A DNA stretch of 64,000 nucleotides from NCBI RefSeq assembly GCF_022397955.1, contig NZ_JAKEUQ010000001.1, forward strand, positions 125,647-189,646, in the 5' to 3' direction. The notes beneath the pieces are model-generated. The model did no database searches. It was not told the DNA's origin and worked only from the letters and a program-made list of their open reading frames with translations. The stretch's first letter is position 1. Each line of letters starts with the position of its first letter. Below, piece by piece: positions 55,797-64,000 of the stretch. The translations under genes and the position numbers were made by a program. This stretch comes from Vibrio sp. Isolate32 (GTDB lineage Bacteria; Pseudomonadota; Gammaproteobacteria; Enterobacterales; Vibrionaceae).

Positions 55797-57242
55797 CTAG
55801 GTGACAGGTAGGATTCTCATACAGTTGGTTGAGCCAGCCACGTCCATGATATCGCCTTGAGTAATGATCACGAGATCACCAAACTTGAGGTGTCCTTTCT
55901 CTTTTAGGCAAGCAAGTGTTGATAGTGCAATGTCAAAGCTGTCTTTGGCTTCTGTCTCAAAGTAGATAGGTGTTACGCCTCGATATAAGGTACAACGGTT
56001 TAGCGTTCCTTCGTTACGAGACAGAGCGTAGATAGGCATGTCAGCACTTAAGCGAGACATCATCAAAGCAGTGCGCCCAGACTCAGTCAGCGTGACTACA
56101 CCTTTAATGCCTTCCATGTGGTTGGCAGAGTAGATGGTTGCCATTGATACTGTTTCTTCTGCTGTCACGAAAGTGCGGTCAATTCGGTAGTTGGACTGAT
56201 TGACGTTTGCCATTTTCTCGGCACCCACACACACTTCAGCCATCGATTTGACAGTCTCTACTGGATATTGCCCCGCAGCAGTTTCACCAGACAGCATTAC
56301 CGCATCAGTACCATCAAGCACAGCGTTCGCTACATCCATTACTTCAGCACGGGTAGGCATTGGAGCGGAGATCATTGATTCCATCATCTGAGTTGCAGTA
56401 ATGATAGTGCGGTTAAGAGCCCTAGCACGGCGTATAAGCTGTTTTTGTACACCGACTAACTCTGGGTCTCCAATTTCTACTCCGAGGTCACCACGAGCCA
56501 CCATGACAACATCTGAAGCCATTATGATGTCATCCATGTTCTCAACGGTCGATACCGTCTCTGCTCGCTCTACTTTGGCGACAAGGTGAGCTTCTAAGCC
56601 TGCTTCACGCGCAAGTTGACGAGCGTAGTGCATGTCTTCGCCGTTACGTGGGAAAGAGACGGCGAGGTAATCGACTTGGATTTGGGCGGCGGTGACGATG
56701 TCTCGTTTGTCTTTGTCGGTTAGCGCTTCTGCAGAAAGCCCACCGCCTTTTTTGTTGATGCCTTTGTTGTTGGATAGCGGGCCACCTATGATGACTTCGG
56801 TATGAACGCGGCAACCTTCGACCTTGGTGACTTTAAGTTGCACTCGTCCATCATCAAGTAACAGAACGTCTCCGGCTGAGACATCGTTCGGCAGCTCTTT
56901 GTAGTCGAGACCTACGGCTTGCTGGTCGCCTTCACCTAAACCTAGGCTGCTGTCGAGAGTGAATTCATCACCAACAACCAGTTGAATCTTTCCATCTCTG
57001 AATGTCGACACACGAATCTTGGGACCTTGAAGGTCGCCGAGGATAGCAATTTGTGTCCCCAGTTTTTTTGCGATTGCTCTGACTTTTTCTGCACGTTGTA
57101 TATGGTCGTCGCTGCTGCCATGGGAGAAGTTCATACGAACAATATTGGCACCGGCCTTGATGATCTCTTCAAGCACGTTGCCTTTATCGGTAGATGGGCC
57201 TAGCGTTGTGACGATTTTCGTTTTTCTTAATTCAGCTGTCAT
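55797..57242 (-). CDS. pykA: Pyruvate kinase (PykA type)
   Basis: Final glycolytic enzyme, PEP + ADP to pyruvate + ATP, 481 residues. Key segments: [10 protein letters not shown], the [11 protein letters not shown] loop, K and metal ligands in VAKVERAE and [18 protein letters not shown], and TQMMESM. The opening [17 protein letters not shown] and overall pattern match E. coli PykA (AMP-activated) more closely than PykF. Divergent from mlc, with ptsG nearby, so glucose uptake, glycolysis and their regulator cluster here. Confidence 0.94.
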   Translation of the reverse strand: MTAELRKTKIVTTLGPSTDKGNVLEEIIKAGANIVRMNFSHGSSDDHIQRAEKVRAIAKKLGTQIAILGDLQGPKIRVSTFRDGKIQLVVGDEFTLDSSLGLGEGDQQAVGLDYKELPNDVSAGDVLLLDDGRVQLKVTKVEGCRVHTEVIIGGPLSNNKGINKKGGGLSAEALTDKDKRDIVTAAQIQVDYLAVSFPRNGEDMHYARQLAREAGLEAHLVAKVERAETVSTVENMDDIIMASDVVMVARGDLGVEIGDPELVGVQKQLIRRARALNRTIITATQMMESMISAPMPTRAEVMDVANAVLDGTDAVMLSGETAAGQYPVETVKSMAEVCVGAEKMANVNQSNYRIDRTFVTAEETVSMATIYSANHMEGIKGVVTLTESGRTALMMSRLSADMPIYALSRNEGTLNRCTLYRGVTPIYFETEAKDSFDIALSTLACLKEKGHLKFGDLVIITQGDIMDVAGSTNCMRILPVT

Positions 57243-57561
57243 GAATACTCCTAGAGTGAGGCCTGTAATCTTTTTAAAAGACTGAATTAAGTATATGCAT
57301 TAATTGATAATTTATTGGGAGCTAAGAGGATATTTCTGTATTTGCCCTTAATTATTGAATTCAGGGCTCAAACGCGATGTTTTATTCTGAAAATTAAGTC
57401 GCAAATTATCGATGTGGGTGTTAATTTTCCTTAAACTATTTGACTCGATACACAAAGATTCATGTATATACGTGATACTGGTCACGGCGATATACCAAGT
57501 GACTTCACAATTACTTCGCAAAGTAAAAAAATTATCCCGTTGATGATTTCTGGAGCGTAAA
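57243..57561. other. Divergent region pykA / mlc
   Basis: About 320 nt without a gene. It contains a CRP-like palindrome (separate entry) and GGAG before mlc. A TTGAATTCA palindrome near 57355 recalls a Cra half-site but is not close enough to call. Confidence 0.4.
57471..57486. promoter_or_regulatory. CRP-like site upstream of mlc
   Basis: CGTGA-TACTGG-TCACG is a palindrome matching GTGA-N6-TCAC exactly. It is centred 83 nt before the mlc ATG. E. coli mlc is also controlled by CRP. Confidence 0.55.
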
Positions 57562-58779
57562 ATGTACATGGCTCAACCGGGCCATATTGATCATATCAAA
57601 CAGGTCAATGCTGGTCGTGTATATAAACTAATTGACCTTAAAGGTCCTATTTCTCGTATCGATCTGTCCAAACAAAGTGAGTTGGCTCCGGCGAGTATTA
57701 CCAAAATTACCCGTGAACTCATGGAAGCGCACCTTATCCATGAAACGACGGTTCAAGAAGCCACAACTCGTGGACGTCCTGCTGTGGGCTTGCAAACCAA
57801 CAATGAAGGTTGGCAATTCTTGTCGATGCGCCTTGGACGCGGGTATCTCACTATCGCGCTTCATGAGTTGGGCGGCGATGTACTTATCGATACTAAGATC
57901 GACATTCACGAACGCGACCAAGATGATGTGCTTGCGCGTCTCCTTCACGAAATCGACGAATTCTTCCAAACTTATGCTGAGCAGCTCGACAGGGTAACCA
58001 GTATCGCGATCACGCTTCCTGGCCTTGTGAATTCAGAGCAGGGTATTGTGCTGCAAATGCCGCATTATAATGTCGAAAACTTAGCTTTGGGCCCTGAGAT
58101 CTACAAAGAGACGGGCTTGCCGGTTTTTATTGCCAATGATACTCGTGCTTGGGCATTAGCTGAGAAGCTGTTTGGTAACTCTCAAGACAATGACAATTCT
58201 GTCTTAATTTCTATTCACCACGGCTTAGGTGCCGGGATTATTCTTGATGGCCGCGTTTTGCAAGGTCGTCACGGAAACATCGGTGAATTGGGTCATATCC
58301 AGATCGATAAGGAAGGTAAGCTGTGTCATTGTGGTAACCGAGGCTGCTTAGAGACGGTTGCGAGTTCACAGGCGATTCGTGAGCAAGTGAAAGAGCGTTT
58401 AGCCAATGGTGAGGAATCCACGTTGACTGCTTTTGAAGATGTCACGATTGAACAAATCTGTGCTGCTGCGGCTGATGGTGATCCGCTGGCGGTTGAAGTG
58501 ATTGAGCAGTTAGGCCGTTACCTAGGTTCAGCGATTGCCATTGTGATTAACCTATTCAACCCAGAGAAAATCTTAGTCGGTGGTGTCATTAACCAAGCTA
58601 AGAGCGTTCTGTACCCTGCGATTCAGACGTGTATCGAAGAGCAGAGCTTATCGGTTTACCACCAAGATTTAGAGCTGGTGGAATCTCGATTCTACAAACA
58701 AGCAACGATGCCAGGTGCTGCGCTTATCAAGCAGGCTCTTTATGACGGTCAGTTGTTAATGAAAGTTATTGAAGGCTAA
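57562..58779 (+). CDS. mlc: Mlc, ROK-family repressor of glucose uptake genes
   Basis: Transcriptional repressor of 405 residues. The N-terminal helix-turn-helix (residues about 22-75, ISRIDLSKQSELAPASITKI) and the ROK domain with structural zinc site (GHIQID...CHCGNRGCLE) are intact. Similarity to E. coli Mlc (QPGHID-IKQ, NAG-VY-LID) is strong from the first residues. Mlc represses ptsG and pts genes and is inactivated by binding unphosphorylated PtsG at the membrane. GGAG is 6 nt before the first ATG (57562); ATG 57568 is a poorer alternative. Confidence 0.93.
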   Translation: MYMAQPGHIDHIKQVNAGRVYKLIDLKGPISRIDLSKQSELAPASITKITRELMEAHLIHETTVQEATTRGRPAVGLQTNNEGWQFLSMRLGRGYLTIALHELGGDVLIDTKIDIHERDQDDVLARLLHEIDEFFQTYAEQLDRVTSIAITLPGLVNSEQGIVLQMPHYNVENLALGPEIYKETGLPVFIANDTRAWALAEKLFGNSQDNDNSVLISIHHGLGAGIILDGRVLQGRHGNIGELGHIQIDKEGKLCHCGNRGCLETVASSQAIREQVKERLANGEESTLTAFEDVTIEQICAAAADGDPLAVEVIEQLGRYLGSAIAIVINLFNPEKILVGGVINQAKSVLYPAIQTCIEEQSLSVYHQDLELVESRFYKQATMPGAALIKQALYDGQLLMKVIEG

Positions 58780-58946
58780 CTCTTTTTCTCTTCTTTTAGC
58801 CTTCCCTCGAACCTTTCCATGTACTTAAGCTTTGTATAACAGCATTTATTGTATTTAGTTTAAGCAATCTGTGCATTAGCACTTTGCTTTAACCTATTGA
58901 AGTAGGCTATTGTAGCCACAGTTATTATTTGTCACTAAGGTGTTGT

Positions 58947-59888
58947 ATGTCTGGCGTTTTAAATTCGGTTGATCAGAGAACGAAACTGGTTGGTGAAAAC
59001 CGTCTGGAGCTCTTGTTATTCAGCTTAAATAGTCGTCAATTATTTGCGATTAACGTATTTAAAGTTAAAGAAGTGCTAAAAGTGCCGGTACTTACTCGTT
59101 TACCTGGATCTCATCATCACATTACGGGTGTAGCTTCTTTGCGAGGCGAATCTGTGCCTGTGATTGATCTGCGTGGCGCTATTGGCTTTCCGCCATCGCG
59201 TGCTGAATCGCAAGAGAGTAACTTGATCATTACGGAGTACAACCGAACCGTACAAGGCTTTTTGGTTGGGCAAGTTCGCAATATCGTTAATACAATGTGG
59301 ACAGAAATTCAGCCACCACCAAAGACAACAGGTCGCGCTAATTACTTAACCGCTATCACACATATTCAAGAAGAAGATCAGCACAAAATCGTTGAGATCA
59401 TCGACGTTGAAAAGGTGTTGGCTGAGATCATCGATTACGATGTGTCGATCTCTGAAGGTGTGTTAGATGAGCAGTTAGCTCAAGAGATGATAGGGCGTAA
59501 TGTACTTATCGTTGATGACTCTTCAACCGCGCGTAACCAGATTAAAGGTACCTTATCGCAACTGGGTTTGAACATTATTGAATGTTGTGATGGTTTAGAA
59601 GCACTGACCTTACTTAAGGGCTGGTGTGATGAAGGTAAAGACATCAATCAAGAAATATTGTTGATGATCACCGATGCTGAAATGCCTGAAATGGACGGCT
59701 ATAAACTGACACATGAAGTGCGATCGGACCCGAGAATGCACGACCTGTTTATTACACTAAATACTTCATTAAGCGGAAGTTTTAATGAAGCAATGGTGGA
59801 GAAAGTAGGGTGTAACCGCTTCATTTCTAAGTTCCAACCTGACTTGTTGGTTGAGGTAACTCAAGAGCGTATGCGTCAGATTTTGTAA
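58947..59888 (+). CDS. cheV: CheV chemotaxis coupling protein (CheW + receiver)
   Basis: Protein of 313 residues from ATG 58947 (TAAGGTG upstream; the frame opens earlier at 58929 without a ribosome-binding site). The CheW-like domain (about 15-165, LFAINVFKVKEVLKVP, HITGVASLRGESVPVIDL) links receptors to CheA. The response-regulator domain (about 185-313) has the phospho-acceptor Asp in MITDAEMPEMDGY and NVLIVDDSSTARNQI. It is away from the main che cluster; vibrios carry several such orphan CheV proteins, whose receptor preference cannot be told here. Confidence 0.92.
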   Translation: MSGVLNSVDQRTKLVGENRLELLLFSLNSRQLFAINVFKVKEVLKVPVLTRLPGSHHHITGVASLRGESVPVIDLRGAIGFPPSRAESQESNLIITEYNRTVQGFLVGQVRNIVNTMWTEIQPPPKTTGRANYLTAITHIQEEDQHKIVEIIDVEKVLAEIIDYDVSISEGVLDEQLAQEMIGRNVLIVDDSSTARNQIKGTLSQLGLNIIECCDGLEALTLLKGWCDEGKDINQEILLMITDAEMPEMDGYKLTHEVRSDPRMHDLFITLNTSLSGSFNEAMVEKVGCNRFISKFQPDLLVEVTQERMRQIL

Positions 59889-59926
59889 ATTATACCGACA
59901 TGCAGTCTGTTTTGAGTGATCTTATG

Positions 59927-59938
59927 GAAAACGTTTGC
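59927..59938. promoter_or_regulatory. PurR-like box
   Basis: GAAAACGTTTGC matches the PurR core GCAAACGTTTGC in 11 of 12 bases. It precedes a 9-bp inverted repeat, AGCATATTT (59951-59959) / AAATATGCT (59969-59977), and a 31-codon ORF. Significance is uncertain because no purine gene follows. Confidence 0.35.
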
Positions 59939-60025
59939 TATTATTGGCGCAGCATATTTCTTGTAACAAAATATGCTCAACTACTCACGTAACTTTTCAC
60001 GCACAATTTAAGGTAGTTCCTCTTA

Positions 60026-60121
60026 ATGATATGGTTAACGTCTAAAGTTGTAATGACTTTAAGCTTATTACTATATAGGGAATTTAAGAAAAGACGTACG
60101 GAAGCTGACGTTGAGGTATAA
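60026..60121 (+). CDS. 31-residue peptide or small-RNA locus between cheV and dnaE2
   Basis: The frame encodes a hydrophobic start (MIWLTSKVVMTLSLLLY) and a charged tail (REFKKRRTEADVEV), the pattern of a one-helix membrane peptide. AAGG lies 12 nt before the ATG, a loose ribosome-binding site. A terminator begins 16 nt after the stop, so a short independent transcript is plausible. It could equally be a noncoding small RNA. Confidence 0.4.
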   Translation: MIWLTSKVVMTLSLLLYREFKKRRTEADVEV

Positions 60122-60137
60122 CTCAACAATTTGAAAT

Positions 60138-60163
60138 AAAGGGAAGCAGGCGCTTCCCTTTTT
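60138..60163 (+). terminator. Terminator upstream of the dnaE2 3' end
   Basis: AAAGGGAAGC (60138-60147) pairs with GCTTCCCTTT (60152-60161) around AGGC, with TTTTT on the plus strand. A shorter T run on the minus strand (from AAA) may also end dnaE2. Confidence 0.85.
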
Positions 60164-60201
60164 CGTTTCTATTTTTACTTTAAAAACAGTTACTTGAATT
60201 G

Positions 60202-63200
60202 TTAGTAAAAGTCTCGTGACTTAGTTTTTAAGCCAACAATCTCATCGGTAATATCGATAAGCTTCCCTGCAATTACATGCACCACTTCACCTTCTTTTTC
60301 TAGGATGCCTTGCACCTTTAACGCCTTGGCTGTGAGATACGCTTGCTGTTGAGCGCGTGCTGTTGCTCCCCATACCACCACATTAATATTGCCCGTATTA
60401 TCTTCTAGTGTGACAAAGGTGACGCCTGCTGCGGTTCCGGGTGATTGCTTACCCGTTACAAGCCCAACAACGGTGACCATGGATTTGTGTCGTTGTTGTT
60501 TTAAGTTTTTCATATGAGTGAATCGACCTAATCGGTTAGCTTCTTCCAGTAAAGTGATGGGGTGCTTATTCAAAGAGATCCCAACACTGGTGACATCCTC
60601 AAGTAAATCCTGCATCTCGCTGGGTTGTTGCAATCCTTGTTTGTCATTACCCTTTTCAAAGCTGTCATCGATTTGACTAAACAAAGGTAGATCAGAGGCC
60701 GAGTCCATAATCGCCCAGCGAGTTTGAAAGCGGTCACCTGAAACGTTGTGAAGTGCATTTGCTGAGGCAAGTAGCTCAATGTCTTTCTTGTTGATTGATA
60801 ACTGCTTTACCTGACTAGGGTGGCGATAACCCGAATGCGGTCGGTTAGCGAGTACACTCTGAATACCATGCTCACTCAAGCCTTTGATTTGTCTCATTCC
60901 CAAACGTATGGCTAAACCATTTTGTTGAGAGACAACGGTGTGGTTGTCTTGAGAGGCATTCACGCATACTGGGAGTATCGCCACATTGTGTCGCTGAGCA
61001 TCTTGTACCAATTGCGATGGGCTGTAGAACCCCATAGGTTGGCTATTCAGTAAGGAGGCGTAGAAGCACTCAGGGTAATAGCATTTTAACCAAGCTGAAC
61101 AATACGCGAGTACTGCAAACGAAGCGGAATGACTTTCCGGGAAGCCGTACTCACCAAAGCCACATATCTGTTTAAAGATTTGCTCCGCAAATTCAGTGTC
61201 ATAGCCTCGCTTTTGCATGCCTTCAATGAGTTTGGTTTTAAATTTAAATACGTTGCCGTTTTTCTTCCAAGCGGCCATCGCACGTCTGAGCTGATCCGCC
61301 TCACCACCTGTAAACCCTGCGGCGACCATAGCGAGCTTTATCACTTGCTCTTGGAATATAGGTACACCCATAGTGCGCGATAGGACGGATTCCACCTCTT
61401 TCGAGGGATATCTGATTGGCTCAATACCATCACGACGCTTGAGATAAGGGTGCACCATGTCACCTTGAATAGGACCTGGGCGCACGATAGCGATTTGAAT
61501 CACCAAGTCGTAGTACGTCCTTGGTTTGAGCCTTGGCAGCATGCTCATTTGTGCTCGTGACTCAATTTGGAATATGCCAACGGTGTCTGCTCGTTGAATG
61601 ATGCCATATACCTGAGGATCATCCTTAAGGCGAGTGATCTCTGCGATCGTTAATGAACGACCATGAATACGCTTGATCAGGTCGAAGCATTTTCGAATTG
61701 CAGACAGCATACCAAGAGCAAGCACATCAACTTTAAGCAGTCCCAGAGTTTCAAGATCATCTTTATCCCATTGAATAATAGTGCGATCGTGCATTGCTGC
61801 ATTTTCGACAGGTACCAATTCATACAAGGGACCAGAGGAGATCACGAAGCCGCCCACGTGTTGAGATAGGTGGCGTGGGAAACCGATGATTTCATTAACC
61901 AAATGGATAAACTGCTGACCTTTTAAAAAGTCAGGTTGTAGCCCTAATAGCGTGAGTTGAGCCTGCCACCCTAGGCTTTTATCTCTGCGGTTGGTGTTCT
62001 TGATGAAGTAATCAAGCTGGGTTTCTTGCAGCCCCAAGGCTTTTCCTACATCTCTTACTGCACTTTTGAAGCGATAAGAAATGACCGTCGCAGCAAGCGC
62101 TGCACGTTCTCGACCATACTTTTTATAGATGTACTGGATGATTTCTTCACGGCGTTCATGCTCAAAGTCGACATCAATATCGGGCGGCTCATTACGCTCT
62201 TTACTGATGAAGCGTTCGAACAGCACTGAGATCTGCCTTGGGTCGACAGAGGTGATCTCTAGGCAGTAACAAACCACGGAGTTGGCCGCTGAACCTCGAC
62301 CTTGATAAAGAATGCCTTGGCTTTTAGCAAACATGACGATGTCGTGAATGGTGAGAAAGAAGAACGGGTAGTCGAGCTCATCAATCAGCCCCAGTTCTTT
62401 ATCTATGATGTTCTGGATGTCGCTAGGTACACCTTGTGGGAAGCGATCCCGTTTTCCTTTTTCGACCAACATGCGCAGATAACTCATGGGTGTCTCACCT
62501 TGAGGGATCAGTTCACTTGGGTATTCGTAACGTAGGCTACCTAAGTCAAATTCGCACAGTTCAGAAATTCGGTTGCTCTCTTCTAGCCACTCAGCTTTGA
62601 AAATATGTGAGATCTTATTGATACTTCGCAAACAGCGCTCGGCATTAACGAGTAAGTGACTGCCCACTTCGGTAATGGGTTTCTGGTACTTAATTGCAGT
62701 GAGGGAGTGTTGTAAGGGCAAGCGGTTAGCATTGTGCATCAACACACCACCACAAGCGGTAATTGGCAGTTGGTGATGCTGTGACAGCTCAACGCAGTAA
62801 TTTGTGTATTGTTGGTCGGTCTGTTTTAGGTGTCGTTGTAAGCCAATCCACAATCGACCTGAGTGGTGCTGAGAAAGCCATTGTCCCCAATGTGCATCTT
62901 CATTTTTCTGTTGAGGAAGCCAAAGAATAAAGCAGTGTTTAGCCGACATGATATCCCACTCAGAGAGCTGGTAATGTCCCTTGCTACTACGACGTCTCGC
63001 GTTGGTAATAATGCGGCACAGCTCGGCATAGGCCTTCCTATTTGGGCATAACAAGACTAATTGGCACTCGTCATTTAGCCAAAACATGCTCCCGACAATC
63101 TGCTTGAGCGACAGTTTATGTTGCTTGAGCGCAGAGTGGACCTTAACGATGCCCGCTACCGAGCACTCGTCGGTGACCGCGAGTGCTTTGTAACGTAAGA

Positions 63201-63294
63201 AGTCGGCCTGTAAAACTAGCTCTTCTGCGTGCGAAGCCCCCTCAAGGAATGAGTAATTGCTTTGGCAAAAAAGCTCTGAGTATTGCTGAGACAT
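60202..63294 (-). CDS. dnaE2: Error-prone DNA polymerase DnaE2 (ImuC)
   Basis: C-family polymerase of 1030 residues for damage-induced mutagenesis with ImuA and ImuB. It has an N-terminal PHP domain (residues 1-200), the palm with catalytic aspartates in PDIDVDFE (371-378) and RGSAANS (333-339), a helix-hairpin-helix segment, and a C-terminal OB-fold (VTVVGLVTGKQ). It is shorter than replicative DnaE and has no tau-binding tail, as expected of DnaE2. Residue 9 is Phe in SELFCQSNYSFLEGAS; in most DnaE2 I recall, this position is His. It follows imuB on the minus strand after 75 nt. Confidence 0.93.
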   Translation of the reverse strand: MSQQYSELFCQSNYSFLEGASHAEELVLQADFLRYKALAVTDECSVAGIVKVHSALKQHKLSLKQIVGSMFWLNDECQLVLLCPNRKAYAELCRIITNARRRSSKGHYQLSEWDIMSAKHCFILWLPQQKNEDAHWGQWLSQHHSGRLWIGLQRHLKQTDQQYTNYCVELSQHHQLPITACGGVLMHNANRLPLQHSLTAIKYQKPITEVGSHLLVNAERCLRSINKISHIFKAEWLEESNRISELCEFDLGSLRYEYPSELIPQGETPMSYLRMLVEKGKRDRFPQGVPSDIQNIIDKELGLIDELDYPFFFLTIHDIVMFAKSQGILYQGRGSAANSVVCYCLEITSVDPRQISVLFERFISKERNEPPDIDVDFEHERREEIIQYIYKKYGRERAALAATVISYRFKSAVRDVGKALGLQETQLDYFIKNTNRRDKSLGWQAQLTLLGLQPDFLKGQQFIHLVNEIIGFPRHLSQHVGGFVISSGPLYELVPVENAAMHDRTIIQWDKDDLETLGLLKVDVLALGMLSAIRKCFDLIKRIHGRSLTIAEITRLKDDPQVYGIIQRADTVGIFQIESRAQMSMLPRLKPRTYYDLVIQIAIVRPGPIQGDMVHPYLKRRDGIEPIRYPSKEVESVLSRTMGVPIFQEQVIKLAMVAAGFTGGEADQLRRAMAAWKKNGNVFKFKTKLIEGMQKRGYDTEFAEQIFKQICGFGEYGFPESHSASFAVLAYCSAWLKCYYPECFYASLLNSQPMGFYSPSQLVQDAQRHNVAILPVCVNASQDNHTVVSQQNGLAIRLGMRQIKGLSEHGIQSVLANRPHSGYRHPSQVKQLSINKKDIELLASANALHNVSGDRFQTRWAIMDSASDLPLFSQIDDSFEKGNDKQGLQQPSEMQDLLEDVTSVGISLNKHPITLLEEANRLGRFTHMKNLKQQRHKSMVTVVGLVTGKQSPGTAAGVTFVTLEDNTGNINVVVWGATARAQQQAYLTAKALKVQGILEKEGEVVHVIAGKLIDITDEIVGLKTKSRDFY

Positions 63295-63369
63295 AATGGA
63301 ATCTCACTTAACCATTGCGAGTGAACATGATTGAAAGCGACGTTTAAATTGAGTAAGTAGTCTTACCGA

Positions 63370-64000
63370 CTAGCTAAATAAGCCGTGTAAAAACCACTGT
63401 TTATCGGGTGTTCTAAATACCCATAACCATCGACCGTTTTCACTGTGAGCAATAAAGTAGTCACGAATGATTTTCTCGCCATCCCACCACCCAGATACAA
63501 TACGCTCAGGGCCCCGAGATAAGGTAACGCTTTCTGTTAAGGCTTCGGGCTCTGGCAGCAATATACTGGGCCTGAGTCGCTGCTGAGCTATGTTGAGAGT
63601 CGGCGCTGCTTGTTCCACAATTTCAAAAGTGGCTTGTTTCTTTGCTGCGGTTTTACTCAGGGTTGGAAGCGAATAGCGATTGGCTTTTTCTGGCCTAGGA
63701 TCCTGCTGTATTTTCGGTGTTTGAATACAGGCTTGCCCTAGCTTTGCCTGTAACAGTGACAGTAGATCTAACGCAGCAAGTGTTCCGGTATTACCATCAA
63801 AAAGATCATGGTAGGCCATTTGAGGTTCTCCATGACGAGCTAACGTGAGAGTAAGCCCTTGAACGGGGGCTGTGAGCTTGAGTGACTCTAAGGTGAGATG
63901 GGTAAGGTTAGCCCACTTTTCAGCAAGGTAGTCGCCCTGTGCCGAATAGAAAGAGACATGGTGGTCGTCTTTATCCCTGAGATGCAGAGTCAGTGTTAGC
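63370..64000 (-). CDS. imuB: ImuB, Y-family polymerase-like protein (C-terminal part, cut by window)
   Basis: The frame is open to the window edge, so only the last 210 or so residues are seen. A Met at 63819 is internal, as the frame continues upstream (segment RDKDDHHVSFYS, then YLAEKWANLTHLTLESLKL). The C-terminal part matches the tail of ImuB/DinP-like proteins (DPRPEKANRYSLPTL, PERIVSGWWDGEKIIRDYFIA, WVFRTPDKQWFLHGLFS). ImuB lacks polymerase activity in characterised systems and bridges ImuA, DnaE2 and the beta clamp. imuA is expected just beyond the right edge. Confidence 0.85.
   Translation of the reverse strand, partial: LTLTLHLRDKDDHHVSFYSAQGDYLAEKWANLTHLTLESLKLTAPVQGLTLTLARHGEPQMAYHDLFDGNTGTLAALDLLSLLQAKLGQACIQTPKIQQDPRPEKANRYSLPTLSKTAAKKQATFEIVEQAAPTLNIAQQRLRPSILLPEPEALTESVTLSRGPERIVSGWWDGEKIIRDYFIAHSENGRWLWVFRTPDKQWFLHGLFS

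Noticed and set aside
57348..57569. 73-codon minus-strand ORF in the pykA/mlc gap
   Set aside because: No ribosome-binding site and no recognisable features; overlaps the mlc start and a CRP-like site.
1..64000. CRISPR arrays, tRNA/rRNA genes, IS elements, prophage
   Set aside because: Looked for repeats with regular spacers, tRNA-like cloverleaves and transposase or integrase motifs in the gaps and ORFs; none was seen by eye.

Overview
The window is a gene-dense, mobile-element-free stretch of a gammaproteobacterial chromosome. Gene content and order point to Vibrio, probably near the Splendidus clade: yvcK-moaABCDE, an ackA-pta pair divergent from yfbV, nhaB divergent from fadR, a 279-residue FadR of the Vibrio size, and ptsG, pykA and mlc close together. 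The species is inferred from protein similarity recalled from memory, not from a database search. No rRNA, tRNA, CRISPR, IS or prophage genes were seen.

Layout. 1-4170: YvcK, then the molybdenum-cofactor operon moaABCDE behind a probable Moco riboswitch. 4170-10350: the oppABCDF oligopeptide importer, with a hairpin between oppA and oppB and a CRP-like site far upstream of oppA. 10400-15360: a glutathionyl-hydroquinone reductase, then pta and ackA on the minus strand with two terminator-like hairpins between them, then yfbV. 16060-18740: an orphan ABC-type binding protein followed by a membrane diguanylate cyclase, the least routine gene pair here. 18790-24960: dusC, a YecA/SEC-C protein, dsbB, nhaB, fadR, yehS. 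25180-32870: metG, mrp, udk, asmA, btuR, a low-molecular-weight tyrosine phosphatase. 33030-37920: a SulP transporter and RNase E with a long structured leader. 38540-50930: the conserved rluC, maf, yceD-rpmF-plsX-fabH-fabD-fabG-acpP-fabF-pabC-mltG-tmk-holB-tatD block, in the same order as in E. coli; rpmF (56 codons) is included. 51370-59890: ptsG, two small surface or barrel proteins, a 29-codon membrane peptide, a YjjU-like patatin, pykA, mlc and a CheV. 60200-64000: dnaE2 and the C-terminal part of imuB, i.e. part of an imuA-imuB-dnaE2 SOS mutagenesis cassette whose start lies outside the window.

Connections. FadR is encoded here, and a close match to its operator lies before acpP inside the fatty-acid block. 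Mlc is encoded here, and an Mlc/NagC-type inverted repeat lies before ptsG. AckA, Pta, PtsG and PykA together cover glucose uptake to acetate overflow. Points that merit a second look are the binding-protein/diguanylate-cyclase pair, a 41-nt element repeated before two similar terminators, start codons of rluC and yceD that sit at or within a few bases of the predicted transcription start, two very small ORFs, and candidate operators for FadR, Mlc, CRP and PurR.
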